The notes: a model not told the origin generated them from the letters alone. Counted from the stretch's first letter, positions 42,256 to 51,430 are shown. The stretch: 64,000 nt of DNA from Nocardioides caeni (GCF_004912195.1 NZ_STGW01000003.1:286145-350144); one strand, 5' to 3'. Numbers and translations are program-made.

Positions 42256-43118
42256 TGGGCACGGCGGTGACCTTCGAGGACGCGGGCCTCGGGCAGTGGA
42301 CGGAGGATCAGGTCTTCGAGGTCACCGCCGAGGGCATCGCGGCGTACGCCGAGGCGACCAACGACCCGATCGAGGCGCACCGCAAGGGTGAGATCGCCCC
42401 GCCGGTGTTCGCGGTCGTTCCCACCTTCTTCTCGATGGCCCCCGCGGCCCTCGAGGTGGCGCCGGTCGACCTGCTGATGAAGCTCGTCCACGGCGAGCAG
42501 GACTTCCACTTCCACCGGGCGATCCGTCCGGGCGACATGCTCACCTGCCGCGCCCGCGCCACCGGCTACGCCGCGCTCAGCACCGGCTCGACCGTGGTGG
42601 TCCACGCCGAGACCAGGGACCAGCACGGCGAGCTGGTCAACGAGCAGTGGATCACCGCGTTCTTCCGTGGGGTCGACGCCGGCAGGAGCGTCGGCGATCT
42701 CGCCCCCGGGCACGCCCTCGACGCAGCCGTCACGGCGGCGGCCCCGGTCGCCGAGGTGACCCAGCACGTCGACGAGGACCAGACCTTCCGCTACTCCCCC
42801 GCCTCCGGGGACCCGATGCCGATCCACCTCGACGAGGAGATCGCGCGGATGTCCGGACTGCCCGGGATCATCAACCACGGTCTGTGCACGATGGCGTTCA
42901 CCTCGTGGGCCGCCCTCGAGCAGTACGCCGAAGGCGACGTCACGCGCCTGAAGCGGCTCGCCGTCCGCTTCGCCAAGCCGGTGCTGCCCGGCCAGGACAT
43001 CACCACCCGCTTCTGGGACCTGGCCGATGCCACCACCGAGGGCCGTGCTGTCGGATTCGAGACCTCGGTCGGCGACGACCTCGTCATCCGCGACGGGCTC
43101 GCCGTCTTCAGCAGCTGA
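42255..43118 (+). CDS. MaoC-family double hot-dog enoyl-CoA hydratase/dehydratase
   Basis: A 287-residue protein with two hot-dog domains. The N-terminal half is FAS1-like dehydratase-type (FEVTAEGIAAYAEATNDPIE). The C-terminal half has the hydratase-2 motif: YSPASGDPMPIHLDEEIA with the Asp/His pair, then LPGIINHGLCTMAFT. Expected to hydrate 2-enoyl-CoA to (R)-3-hydroxyacyl-CoA, matching the following SDR, which resembles the (R)-specific dehydrogenase of the multifunctional enzyme type. Confidence 0.88.
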   Translation: MGTAVTFEDAGLGQWTEDQVFEVTAEGIAAYAEATNDPIEAHRKGEIAPPVFAVVPTFFSMAPAALEVAPVDLLMKLVHGEQDFHFHRAIRPGDMLTCRARATGYAALSTGSTVVVHAETRDQHGELVNEQWITAFFRGVDAGRSVGDLAPGHALDAAVTAAAPVAEVTQHVDEDQTFRYSPASGDPMPIHLDEEIARMSGLPGIINHGLCTMAFTSWAALEQYAEGDVTRLKRLAVRFAKPVLPGQDITTRFWDLADATTEGRAVGFETSVGDDLVIRDGLAVFSS

Positions 43119-43155
43119 GGGTTTCGAGGCTCGCTGCGCTCGCACCTCAACCACC
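43119..43155. repeat. Family A palindromic repeat between MaoC and SDR genes
   Basis: GGGTTTCGAGGCTCGCTGCG followed by CTCGCACCTCAACCACC, starting directly after the MaoC stop. Only about 17 bp remain to the next ATG, holding the GAAAGGAAA ribosome-binding site, so the hairpin could affect coupling within the operon. Confidence 0.85.
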
Positions 43156-43172
43156 GAAAGGAAACACGCATC

Positions 43173-44042
43173 ATGGGAACTCTCGACGGACGCGTCGCCA
43201 TCGTCACCGGAGCGGGCCGCGGCATCGGCCGCGAGCACGCGCTGCTGCTCGCCCGTGAGGGCGCGAAGGTGCTCGTCAACGACCTCGGCGGCGCCAACGA
43301 CGGCTCCGGCTCCGACGCCGGGCCGGCGCAGGAGGTCGTGGAGGAGATCGTCGCTGCCGGCGGCACGGCCGTCTGGAACACCGACGACGTGGCCTCCTGG
43401 GAGGGTGCCGAGCGGATGGTGCAGCAGGCCGTCGAGCAGCTCGGGGGCCTCGACATCCTCGTGAACAACGCCGGCATCCTGCGCGACGTCTTCCTCCCGA
43501 ACATGACCGAGGACCAGTGGGACGCGGTCATCACCGTCCACCTCAAGGGTCACGCGGCTCCGCTGCACCACGCCTCGGCGTACTGGAAGGCGCAGACGAA
43601 GGCCGGCGAGGAGGTCAACGCCTCCGTGATCAACACCGCGTCCGCCTCCGGCACGTTCATGCCCAACGCCGGCCAGGCCAACTACGGCGCCGCGAAGGCC
43701 GGCATCGCCGCCCTGACGCTGGTCGCCGCCGACGAGCTCGAGCGCTACGGCGTGCGGGTCAACGCGATCGCCCCGATCGCCCGCACCCGGCTCACCCTCG
43801 CCACGCCCGGCATGGGCGCGATCTTCGCCGCCGAGGTGCCCGAGGGAGAGTTCGACGCCTTCAGCCCGGCCAACATCTCCCCGCTGATCGCCCGGCTCGC
43901 TGCTGGCGACTGCAAGCTCACTGGCAAGGTCTTCGCGGTCCAGGGCGGTGTCATCCAGGAGCTCGCCGGCTGGCACGACGTCTCCGCCATCGAGTCCGAG
44001 GGTCCGTGGGAGATCGCCGACCTCGCCAACCGGCTCGGCTGA
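43173..44042 (+). CDS. SDR 3-hydroxyacyl-CoA dehydrogenase-like (17-beta-HSD4 type)
   Basis: A 289-residue SDR: VAIVTGAGRGIGREHALLLA, VLVNDLGGANDGSG (the D-Lxx-GG insertion typical of peroxisomal multifunctional enzyme type 2), NNAGILRD, catalytic Ser in INTASASG and YGAAKAG. It should oxidise (R)-3-hydroxyacyl-CoA with NAD, following the MaoC hydratase. Mycobacterial relatives act in steroid side-chain or ring catabolism. Confidence 0.9.
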   Translation: MGTLDGRVAIVTGAGRGIGREHALLLAREGAKVLVNDLGGANDGSGSDAGPAQEVVEEIVAAGGTAVWNTDDVASWEGAERMVQQAVEQLGGLDILVNNAGILRDVFLPNMTEDQWDAVITVHLKGHAAPLHHASAYWKAQTKAGEEVNASVINTASASGTFMPNAGQANYGAAKAGIAALTLVAADELERYGVRVNAIAPIARTRLTLATPGMGAIFAAEVPEGEFDAFSPANISPLIARLAAGDCKLTGKVFAVQGGVIQELAGWHDVSAIESEGPWEIADLANRLG

Positions 44043-44065
44043 GCCCCACCGACCGGGAGAGTCCG

Positions 44066-45349
44066 ATGCACGCATGGTCCGACATGGACGAGGCGATCCG
44101 CGAGGGCGTCCGCGACTGGATCGAGAAGCACTTCGAGCCGGTCCGGGACGAGATCGAGTCGGGCGAGGTCGCGCCCTACGACCTGGCCCGTCGGTTCTTC
44201 GCCGACTTCGGCGCCACCGACATGGCGCGCGACGCGGTCCGCAAGCTGCTCGCCTCCGAGCGTCGCAAGGCCGAGGCGCGCGCGGCCGGTGAGCCACGTC
44301 CGGCGAGGAAGGAGCGCTCCGACGAGCCCGACCCCATGCTCGACATGCTGAGCATGGGCGCGGTCGTCGGCTCCGAGCTGGCCGGTGTCTCGCTCGGCAC
44401 GATGGTGTCGCTCGGGGTGTCGATCGGCCTGGGCGCGGCGACCATCCAGCAGTTGGGCACGCTGGAGCAGAAGGAGAAGTACGTCGAGCGGATCGTCACG
44501 CTCGAGCACATCGCGGCGTGGTCGATCACCGAGCCCGACTCCGGCTCCGACGCCTTCGGCGGCATGAAGACGACCGTGCGCCGCGACGGTGACGGATTCG
44601 TCCTGACCGGCTCCAAGACCTTCGCGACCAACGGTCCGGACGCCGACGTGGCCGTGGTCTACGCCAAGCTCGACGAGGGTGACGGCACGCCGATCCGTGA
44701 TCGGCAGGTGCTCGCCTTCATCCTCGAGAAGGGCGACCCGGGCTTCACCCAGGGCAAGCCGTTCAAGAAGATGGGCCTGATGTCCTCGCGGACCGGCGAG
44801 CTGTTCTTCGACGACGTACGCCTCGGCATGGACCGCCTCCTCGGCGGGGAGAAGGCGCTCGACCGCAGCGACCGGGCCAACGACGGCCGGGAGAGCGCCC
44901 GCTCCGGCTTCGTGATGGAGCGCGTCGCGTGTGCCATCGGCTCACTCGGCATCATCGAGGAGTGCCGGCGTCGCTCGATCGACTACGCGCGCAAGCGCGA
45001 GCTGTGGGGGCAGCCGATCGGTGACTTCCAGCTGATCCAGCTCAAGCTGGCGAAGATGGAGGTCGCGCGCCTCAACGTGCAGAACATGGTCTTCGTCGCG
45101 CTCGACGCGATCAGGGCCGGCAGGCTGCCCACGCTCGCCGAGGCCTCGGCGATGAAGCTCTACTCGACCGAGGCGGCCACCGACGTCGCCATGGAGGCGG
45201 TCCAGCTCTTCGGCGGCAACGGCTACATGGCCGAGTACCGCGTCGAGCAGCTCGCACGAGACGCCAAGTCGCTGATGATCTACGCCGGCAGCAACGAGAT
45301 CCAGGTGACCCACGTCGCCAAGGGCCTCCTGGCCGGGAAGGGAGCCTGA
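44066..45349 (+). CDS. Acyl-CoA dehydrogenase (FadE-like)
   Basis: A 427-residue acyl-CoA dehydrogenase: AAWSITEPDSGSDAFGGMKT (FAD/substrate loop), TGSKTFATNGPDADVAVVY, then QPIGDFQLIQLKLAKMEV and FGGNGYMAEYRVEQLARDAK. The GSNEIQ C-terminal motif is present. The N-terminus carries an unusual charged insert (ERRKAEARAAGEPRPARKER). Catalyses alpha,beta-desaturation of an acyl-CoA. One bp from the next dehydrogenase gene, so the pair is translated together. Confidence 0.92.
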   Translation: MHAWSDMDEAIREGVRDWIEKHFEPVRDEIESGEVAPYDLARRFFADFGATDMARDAVRKLLASERRKAEARAAGEPRPARKERSDEPDPMLDMLSMGAVVGSELAGVSLGTMVSLGVSIGLGAATIQQLGTLEQKEKYVERIVTLEHIAAWSITEPDSGSDAFGGMKTTVRRDGDGFVLTGSKTFATNGPDADVAVVYAKLDEGDGTPIRDRQVLAFILEKGDPGFTQGKPFKKMGLMSSRTGELFFDDVRLGMDRLLGGEKALDRSDRANDGRESARSGFVMERVACAIGSLGIIEECRRRSIDYARKRELWGQPIGDFQLIQLKLAKMEVARLNVQNMVFVALDAIRAGRLPTLAEASAMKLYSTEAATDVAMEAVQLFGGNGYMAEYRVEQLARDAKSLMIYAGSNEIQVTHVAKGLLAGKGA

Positions 45350-45350
45350 G

Positions 45351-47564
45351 ATGGCACGCCAGTCCTACGAGCTCGGCCTCGGCCTCACCGAGGAGCACGT
45401 CGACCTCGCCAATGCGGTCGCCGATCTCGCCCAGCGCATGATCACGCCCGACGTCGTCCGCAAGGACGTCGACGCAGTGGTCGGCGATCGGCTGCCGGCG
45501 TTCTGGTCGTCGCTGGTCGACTACGACCTGCTCGGGCTGCACGTCGACGAGGAGCACGGGGGTGCCGGCGGTGGCCTGCTCACCCTGGCCGTCGCGCTCG
45601 AGGCGCTGGGGCGTCACGCCGCTCCGGGCCCGTTCGTGCCCACGGTCCTCGCCTCCGCGCTGGTCCAGGCCGACGGCGGCAAGCCGGCGGTCGACCTTCT
45701 CCCCCGCCTCGTCGACGGTACGACGACCGCGGCCGTCGCGCTGGAGGCCTCCGGTGTGCCGGCGGCCGAGGAGTCCGGCGGCGCGCTGACGGTGAGCGGC
45801 ACCTGGGAGGGCGTCACGAGCGCCGAGCAGGCCGACGTCCTGGTGCTGCCCGTCGAGCGTGGGGGCACCATCCGCTGGATCGTGACGACGTCCGACGCGG
45901 TCAGGGTCGAGGCCCAGGACAGCATCGACGTCGTCCGGCGCTCGGCGCGGGTCACCGCCGACGGCCTCGTCATCGACGGCGACCACCTACTGTCCTCGCT
46001 GGACGCCGACAGGGCCCGTTCGATCGCCGCCGTCGTGCTCGGCGCCGAGGCGACCGGCGTGATCGCCTGGGCGGTGGCGGCCGCGTCGGAGTACGCCAGG
46101 ATCCGGGTGCAGTTCGGCCGCCCGATCGGGCAGTTCCAGGCCATCAAGCACAAGTGCGCCCGGATGGGTGTCGACCTCGAGCTGGCGCGCGCGGCCGTCT
46201 GGGACGCCGCTGCCGCAATCGACAAGGGCGACGACAACGCCGACTTCGCGGGCAGCGTCGCCGGCGCGCTGGTCCCCGACCTCGCGGTCCAGGTCACCCA
46301 GGACTGCATCCAGACCCATGGCGGCATCGGCTTCACCTGGGAGCACGACGCCCACCTCTACTACCGACGCGCGCTCGCGATCCGCGGCTTGGTCGGATCG
46401 CGTGAGGAGCGTGTCCTGCGGGTCGCCGACGCGGCTCTCTCCGGGGCGGGGCGGGCCATGGAGCTGGAGCTGCCGCCGGAGGCCGACGCCATCCGGGCGG
46501 AGGTCCGCGCCGAGCTCGACGCCATCAAGGTCATCGAGGACGAGGACGAGCGACTGATCGCCCTCGGCGACGGCGGCTGGGTGCTGCCGTACTTCCCGAA
46601 GCCCTACGGCCGCGCCGCCGGACCGCTGGAGCAGATCGTGATCGCCCAGGAGCTCAAGGCCGCGGGGATCCAGGTGCCGAGCCTGCTGATGGGCGTCTGG
46701 GCGCTGGCCTCGATCGTGGGCCACGGTTCGGCCGAGCTGGCCGACGAGCTCGCCCTGCCGACGCTGCGCGGCGACATCATGTGGTGCCAGCTGTTCTCCG
46801 AGCCGGGCGCCGGCTCGGACCTCGCCTCGCTGCAGACCAGGGCGACGAAGGTCGAGGGAGGCTGGCGGATCAACGGCCAGAAGATTTGGACCACCATGGC
46901 CCAGTTCTCCGACTGGGGCATCCTGATCGCCCGCACCAACCCCACCGCGCCCAAGCACGAGGGCATCACCTACTTCCTGCTCGACATGAGCAGCGAGGGC
47001 ATCGACGTCCGCCCGCTGCGGGAGATGACCGGCTCGGCCCTGTTCAACGAGGTCTTCTTCGACGACGTCTTCATCCCCGACAGATACGTCGTCGGCGAGA
47101 TCGACCACGGCTGGCAGGTCACCCGCACCGCGCTGGCCAGCGAGCGGGTCGCGCTCAGCGCGAAGATGGAGGCCTACGCCAACGACGGCGACCTGCTCCG
47201 CTTCGCCCGGGGTCGCGAGCTGTCGACGGTCGCGCGCCACCACCTCGGCGAGCTGATCGCGGAGAGCCAGGCGATCGACGTCCTCGGCGCTCGCGTCGTC
47301 CTCAAGCAGTTGATGGGCGCCGACACCTCGACCACGTCCAGCGCGGGCAAGCTGCTCGCGATGGGCATCAGCCAGAAGATCGCGGAGTACGTCGTCGCCG
47401 AGCTCGGCATCGCCGGATCCGTGGCCGTGCCCGGCGAGCGCAGTGACCACGCCATCGAGCAGCTGATCGCCGGCCGCGCCACCACCATCTACGGCGGCAC
47501 GACCGAGGTGCAGCTCAACGTGATCGGCGAGCGGATGCTCGGCCTCCCGCGGGACGCGCAGTGA
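45351..47564 (+). CDS. Tandem (fused) acyl-CoA dehydrogenase
   Basis: 737 residues made of two acyl-CoA dehydrogenase-like halves. Half 1 (1-370) has FGRPIGQFQAIKHKCARMGV and QTHGGIGFTWEHDAHLYYRR. Half 2 (about 385-737) has MWCQLFSEPGAGSDLASLQT, INGQKIWTTMAQFSDWGI and TTIYGGTTEVQLNVI. Half 1 lacks a clear FAD-loop motif of the SEPxAGSD type, so it may be partly structural, as in alpha/beta heterodimeric FadE enzymes fused into one chain. Substrate unknown; steroid-type partners are common for this architecture. Confidence 0.9.
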   Translation: MARQSYELGLGLTEEHVDLANAVADLAQRMITPDVVRKDVDAVVGDRLPAFWSSLVDYDLLGLHVDEEHGGAGGGLLTLAVALEALGRHAAPGPFVPTVLASALVQADGGKPAVDLLPRLVDGTTTAAVALEASGVPAAEESGGALTVSGTWEGVTSAEQADVLVLPVERGGTIRWIVTTSDAVRVEAQDSIDVVRRSARVTADGLVIDGDHLLSSLDADRARSIAAVVLGAEATGVIAWAVAAASEYARIRVQFGRPIGQFQAIKHKCARMGVDLELARAAVWDAAAAIDKGDDNADFAGSVAGALVPDLAVQVTQDCIQTHGGIGFTWEHDAHLYYRRALAIRGLVGSREERVLRVADAALSGAGRAMELELPPEADAIRAEVRAELDAIKVIEDEDERLIALGDGGWVLPYFPKPYGRAAGPLEQIVIAQELKAAGIQVPSLLMGVWALASIVGHGSAELADELALPTLRGDIMWCQLFSEPGAGSDLASLQTRATKVEGGWRINGQKIWTTMAQFSDWGILIARTNPTAPKHEGITYFLLDMSSEGIDVRPLREMTGSALFNEVFFDDVFIPDRYVVGEIDHGWQVTRTALASERVALSAKMEAYANDGDLLRFARGRELSTVARHHLGELIAESQAIDVLGARVVLKQLMGADTSTTSSAGKLLAMGISQKIAEYVVAELGIAGSVAVPGERSDHAIEQLIAGRATTIYGGTTEVQLNVIGERMLGLPRDAQ

Positions 47565-47577
47565 GCGGAGCCCACCC

Positions 47578-48405
47578 GTGCTGAGTCACGAGGTCCACGG
47601 GAGCGGCGAGCCGCTCGTGCTGGTGCACGGGCTGACCCACCGGCGCCAGGGGTGGTACCCGGTGCTGGAGCACCTCACCGACCATCGCACGGTGGTCCTC
47701 TTCGACCTGCCCGGCCACGGCGAGTCGCACGACCTCGTGGTGCGCGACGGCGACGTCCAGGCCACCTTGCGCGCCGAGCTCGTCGAGGCGATGGACGTCC
47801 TGGGCCTGGACCGACCGCACATCGCCGGGAACTCCCTCGGGGGGCGGATCGCGCTGGAGGCGGCGGCCGACGGCCTGGTCGCCAGCGCCACCACGCTGTC
47901 CCCCGCCGCGTTCTGGCACAACGGGCTCGACTTCGCCTACATCCGCGGGCTGTTCACGTGGCTGACGGCCAGCGCGCGCCTGCTGGAGCCGGTGACGCCG
48001 GTCCTGGCCCGCCACAGCGCCGCCCGACGCGTGATGGGCGCGATGGTCTCGGCACACCCCGAGCGGATCCCGCCCGAGGAGTTCCTCGCCGACGTCCACG
48101 GGATGCGTCGCGCGATCCCGGCCATGCGGCAGATCTTCCCCGCGGCCGAGGTCTTCGACCGCCCGATCGCCGCCTCGGTCCCCGTGACCATCGCCTGGGC
48201 CGCGCGCGACCTGATCCTGCTGCCCTACCAGGCCCGGATCGCCGAGCGTCGGATGCCGCACGCCCGCCACGTCCGGCTCCCGGGCTGCGGGCACGTCCCG
48301 ATGGCCGACGACCCGGCGCTGGTCGCGCAGGTGCTCCTCGAGGGCAGCCCCAGTGTGGAAGAGGACGACGGTGCTGGTTCGGCGTCCCGCGCCGGGCTTC
48401 GCTAG
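47578..48405 (+). CDS. Alpha/beta hydrolase
   Basis: A 275-residue hydrolase: LVLVHGLTHRRQGWYPVLEH (oxyanion), LFDLPGHGESHD, nucleophile in HIAGNSLGGRIALEAA (GxSxG as GNSLG), and the late histidine in PGCGHVPMADDP. GTG start 13 bp after the dehydrogenase. Last gene of the catabolic operon; a thioesterase or ester hydrolase role is likely but the substrate is not predictable. Confidence 0.88.
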   Translation: MLSHEVHGSGEPLVLVHGLTHRRQGWYPVLEHLTDHRTVVLFDLPGHGESHDLVVRDGDVQATLRAELVEAMDVLGLDRPHIAGNSLGGRIALEAAADGLVASATTLSPAAFWHNGLDFAYIRGLFTWLTASARLLEPVTPVLARHSAARRVMGAMVSAHPERIPPEEFLADVHGMRRAIPAMRQIFPAAEVFDRPIAASVPVTIAWAARDLILLPYQARIAERRMPHARHVRLPGCGHVPMADDPALVAQVLLEGSPSVEEDDGAGSASRAGLR

Positions 48406-48422
48406 GCTGACCCGGCTTCTGA

Positions 48423-48494
48423 GGGCGTATAGCTCAGCGGTAGAGCCCCTCGCTTACAACGAGGTGGTCGGGGGTTCGATCCCCTCTGCGCCCA
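48423..48494 (+). tRNA. tRNA-Val (UAC anticodon)
   Basis: Cloverleaf: acceptor GGGCGTA pairs with TGCGCCC (one G-T wobble), D arm GCTC-AGCGGTA-GAGC, anticodon stem CCTCG/CGAGG with loop CTTACAA (anticodon TAC), and T arm GGGGG-TTCGATC-CCCT. Discriminator A at 48494. The 3' CCA is not encoded. It follows the hydrolase gene by 17 bp. Confidence 0.93.
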
Positions 48495-48549
48495 CCCACC
48501 TCGGCCCCGCGCGCCCACCCCGCGGCGACGCCCGCGCGGCGGATGGCCC

Positions 48550-48646
48550 GTTCTTCCCAAGCGGTCTGGTCAGAATGGATCATTTTTCAACTATTTCCCG
48601 AGATGGCTTGGACCGCTGTCGCTCGGCGGCTATGGTTCTACTCGTT
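48550..48646 (+). other. AT-richer non-coding stretch between tRNA-Val and a terminator
   Basis: This 97-bp segment includes AGAATGGATCATTTTTCAAC and is markedly less GC-rich than the rest of the window. No ORF is supported. It could be a tRNA 3' trailer, the body of a small RNA ending at the following terminator, or a remnant of a lost element. Confidence 0.4.
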
Positions 48647-48687
48647 GAACCGCTGGTGACCCGAGACGCCAGCGGTTCAGCCTTTTT
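48647..48687 (+). terminator. Rho-independent terminator downstream of tRNA-Val
   Basis: GAACCGCTGG (48647-48656) pairs perfectly with CCAGCGGTTC (48669-48678). The loop is 12 nt, followed by AGCC and six T. The T-tract is on the plus strand, so it serves the tRNA or a small transcript and not the convergent peroxiredoxin gene. Confidence 0.88.
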
Positions 48688-48712
48688 TCGTCCCGTGCCC
48701 TGCGTGCCCGGT

Positions 48713-49219
48713 TCAGTCAGCGGCGGCGTGGAGGGCGACGACCAGCTCGTCGACGTCGCGGGCGTCGGCCTTGGGGTGGTGGACCGCCCAGCTGATGCGC
48801 CCCTCCTTGTCGATGACGTAGGACGAGCGCTCGGGGCAGCCGGAGCGCTCGTCGAGGACGCCGTAGGCCCGAGCGACCTCGCCGTGCGGCCAGAAGTCGC
48901 TGAGCAGCTCGAAGTTGAGGCCGTCGGCGTCACTGAAGGCACGCAACGCATAGACGGGGTCGCACGAGAGCGCGAGGACCTCGGTGTCGAAGGTCAACAG
49001 CTCGTCGAGCCGGGCGCGGATGGCGCCCATCTCGCCGGTGCAGACGCCGCTGAAGGCATAGGGATAGAAGACCAGCGCGACCGCCTTCTTCCCGCGGTAC
49101 GACGCCAGCGAGATGTCCTGGCCGAACTGGTCACGGAGGGTGAAGTCGGGGGCGGTGCTGCCGATCGGGATGCCGGTGGCGCCGCGGGCGGGCCGGGGAT
49201 CGCTCGCGTCGGGTCTCAC
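48713..49219 (-). CDS. Peroxiredoxin (AhpE/thiol-specific antioxidant type)
   Basis: A 168-residue peroxiredoxin: APDFTLRDQFGQDISLASYR, then VFYPYAFSGVCTGEMGAIRA with the peroxidatic cysteine in P-x3-S-x2-C, and VLALSCDPVYALRAF. A C-terminal WAVHHPKADARDVDELV follows. The AhpE-like layout suggests reduction of H2O2 or organic peroxides with mycoredoxin or thioredoxin. GTG overlaps the stop of the upstream synthetase gene (GTGA). Confidence 0.92.
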   Translation of the reverse strand: MRPDASDPRPARGATGIPIGSTAPDFTLRDQFGQDISLASYRGKKAVALVFYPYAFSGVCTGEMGAIRARLDELLTFDTEVLALSCDPVYALRAFSDADGLNFELLSDFWPHGEVARAYGVLDERSGCPERSSYVIDKEGRISWAVHHPKADARDVDELVVALHAAAD

Positions 49220-50889
49220 TCGGTCGACTCGGAGTCGGAGTCGGCTGCAGAGTCGGCTGCGGAGTCGGCTGCAGAGTCGTGGGTGGCGAGCTCGCGCTTC
49301 AGCACCTTGCCGGTCGCGTTGCGGGGCAGCTCGCCGAGGAAGACGATCTCGCGGGGCACCTTGTAGCGGGCGAGGTTGCGCTTCACGGCGTCCTTGACGT
49401 CGTCCGCCGACAGCTCGGTCCCGGGCACGCAGACGACGAAGGCCCGCAGGCGCTGACCGAAGTCGGGGTCGTCGACGCCGATGGCAGCGACCTCGAGGAC
49501 GCTGTCGAGCGCGGCGATGCAGTCCTCGACCTCCTTGGGGAAGACGTTCTCGCCGCCGGAGACGATCATCTCGTCGTCGCGTCCCTCGACATAGAGGCGA
49601 CCGGCGGCGTCGAAGCGGCCGAGGTCGCCGGAGGACATCAGTCCGTCGACCATCTCCTTGCCACCCCCACCGGTGTAGCCCTCGATCTGGAGGCTGTTGC
49701 CGACGAAGATCCGTCCCGACTCGCCCGCAGGGACGTCCCGGCCGTCGGCATCGAGGATCCGCACGACGGTCTGGTGGGGCAGGCGGCCGGCGCAGCCGGG
49801 CGCGGCCCGCAGGTCGGCCGGGTCCGCGATGGAGGCCCAGGCGACCTCGGTGGAGCCGTAGATCGAGTAGAGGTTGTCGCCGTAGGCGTCCATCCACTGG
49901 GTCGGCAGGTCGCCGGGAAGCGCGGAGCCGGAGGAGGCCACCGCCTTGAGGTGCGGCAACGGATAGCGGGCGCGGGTCTCCTCGGGCAGGGCGAGGATGC
50001 GCTGGAGCATCACGGGGATGACCGCGAAGGAGTCGCACTTCTGCTCGTGCAGGAGGCGCAGGGCGTCCTCGGGGTCGAACTTCCGGGTGAGCACGAGGGT
50101 GGTGCCGAGCATCATCGAGAGCTGGTAGTGCGCGAAGCCCCACGTGTGGAAGAGGGGCGCGGCGACGTGGCAGGTCCAGCCGCTCTTGAGAGGCATGCGC
50201 GAGAGCAGCGAGATCGCCGCCGGCAGGCCGCCCTGGGGACGCGGGGCGCCCTTCGGCGTACCGGTCGTGCCGGAGGTCAGGATGATCGTGCGGCCCTTGC
50301 GGGAGGGAGGCGCGAGGTCGGCCGTCTGCCCGCCTGCGGTCGCGGAGGCGATGATGCCCTCGAGACTGTCGGGGGTCTCCTCGTCGGTCCAGCCGAGCAC
50401 GCGCTCGGCGATGTCGGCGTCGGCGAGCAGGCCGGTGAACTCCTCGTCGTGGATCACGACGCGGGGCTGCTCACGGGCGATGACGTCGGCGAGCTGAGGT
50501 CCGGCGAAGGCCGTGTTCATGTAGAGCACGTCGGCACCGAGCTTGCTGATCGCGATGGACGCCTCGATGAAGCCCCGGTGGTTGCGGCACATGACGGCGA
50601 CGCCGTCACCGGCCTTGACGCCGCGGGCCCGCAGGCCGTTGGCGAGCGCGTTGGTGCGCGCCTGCAGCTCGGCGAAGGTCACCGCACCGCGCTCGTCGAT
50701 GATGGCGGTGCGGTGCGGAGCGCGGAGCGCGATGGTCTTGAAGCCGCCCCTGGCCGTGGTGCTCCACTGCTTCAGCGCCTTCACCATCCCGCCGAGCACG
50801 ACCGGCGAATACGGCTGGACGATCCCCGACTCGGTGAGGATCTTCAGACTGGCACCCGCGTCCTTGAGGCGCGCCGGAATGGTTCCCAT
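49216..50889 (-). CDS. AMP-dependent acyl-CoA synthetase
   Basis: A 557-residue ANL ligase: TIILTSGTTGTPKGAPRPQ (P-loop), IYGSTEVAWASI, SSGDLGRFDAAGRLYVEGRD, then DEMIVSGGENVFPKEVE and catalytic Lys in NATGKVLKREL. It resembles long- or medium-chain FadD proteins; the substrate is not predictable. The last 16 residues are a 12-bp tandem repeat coding DSAADSAADSAADSDSE, a low-complexity tail without known role. ATG 50889; translationally coupled to the peroxiredoxin. Confidence 0.92.
   Translation of the reverse strand: MGTIPARLKDAGASLKILTESGIVQPYSPVVLGGMVKALKQWSTTARGGFKTIALRAPHRTAIIDERGAVTFAELQARTNALANGLRARGVKAGDGVAVMCRNHRGFIEASIAISKLGADVLYMNTAFAGPQLADVIAREQPRVVIHDEEFTGLLADADIAERVLGWTDEETPDSLEGIIASATAGGQTADLAPPSRKGRTIILTSGTTGTPKGAPRPQGGLPAAISLLSRMPLKSGWTCHVAAPLFHTWGFAHYQLSMMLGTTLVLTRKFDPEDALRLLHEQKCDSFAVIPVMLQRILALPEETRARYPLPHLKAVASSGSALPGDLPTQWMDAYGDNLYSIYGSTEVAWASIADPADLRAAPGCAGRLPHQTVVRILDADGRDVPAGESGRIFVGNSLQIEGYTGGGGKEMVDGLMSSGDLGRFDAAGRLYVEGRDDEMIVSGGENVFPKEVEDCIAALDSVLEVAAIGVDDPDFGQRLRAFVVCVPGTELSADDVKDAVKRNLARYKVPREIVFLGELPRNATGKVLKRELATHDSAADSAADSAADSDSESTE
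49224..49280. repeat. 12-bp tandem repeat in the synthetase 3' end
   Basis: Repeated GAGTCGGCTGCA/G units code the DSAA tail of the minus-strand acyl-CoA synthetase. Units differ at the third position, so copies have diverged. Confidence 0.8.
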
Positions 50890-50967
50890 GAGGCTATTGT
50901 CCGCCGTTCTGCGTGATGGTGGCGAGCGGGCCCCGGCCCCGGGGCCCCGACCGGCCGGGTGAGGCGG

Positions 50968-51399
50968 TCAGGAGACGCTCTTGGGTGCGACCAGGCGGGT
51001 CGCCGCCCAGTCCTTGCTCACCGCGGCCGCGGAGGTCTGTGCCAGGCCGGCGATCGGCGCTGCCTCGGCGATGTCGGCCGCGTCGACGGCACCGGGGCGT
51101 CCGATCTTGGGGGTCAGCAGCCAGATCACCCCGCCGCCGACGAGATCGGTCAGCGAGTCGACGAGCCCGTCGACGAGGTCACCGTCCGCGTCGCGCCACC
51201 AGAGCACGACCGCGTCCACGACATTGCCGTAGTCGCCATCGACCATGTCGCCGTCGATGGCATCCTCGATCGCCACCCGGAGCTCGTCGTCGGTGTCGTT
51301 GTCCCAGCCGAGTTCCTGGACCACCAACCCGGTCCGGAGACCCATCCGCTCGGCGGGTCCGGTGGGGGTGGTGCCGCCAGGGGCGGTCGAAGTCACGGT
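50968..51399 (-). CDS. DUF3052 family protein
   Basis: A 143-residue protein of the actinobacterial DUF3052 family: [60 protein letters not shown] and [14 protein letters not shown]. Function unknown; it conservedly lies divergent to aceE. GTG 51399 is chosen because GGAGG lies 8 nt upstream; the TTG at 51411 would include the ribosome-binding site in the protein. Confidence 0.88.
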   Translation of the reverse strand, partial: TVTSTAPGGTTPTGPAERMGLRTGLVVQELGWDNDTDDELRVAIEDAIDGDMVDGDYGNVVDAVVLWWRDADGDLVDGLVDSLTDLVGGGVIWLLTPKIGRPGAVDAADIAEAAPIAGLAQTSAAAVSKDWAATRLVAPKSVS

Positions 51400-51409
51400 G
51401 AAATCCTCC

Positions 51410-51430
51410 AAGGGTCAGGCAAGGGTCAGG
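51410..51430. repeat. Two direct 11-bp repeats in the DUF3052/aceE intergenic region
   Basis: AAGGGTCAGGC (51410-51420) is followed directly by AAGGGTCAGG (51421-51430). It lies just upstream of the DUF3052 ribosome-binding site, in the 183-bp divergent gap. It could be a regulator site or a mere tandem duplication. Confidence 0.5.

Noticed and set aside
48423..48494. tRNA-Val as integration site of a genomic island
   Set aside because: No duplicate of the tRNA 3' end and no integrase or phage gene was seen nearby.
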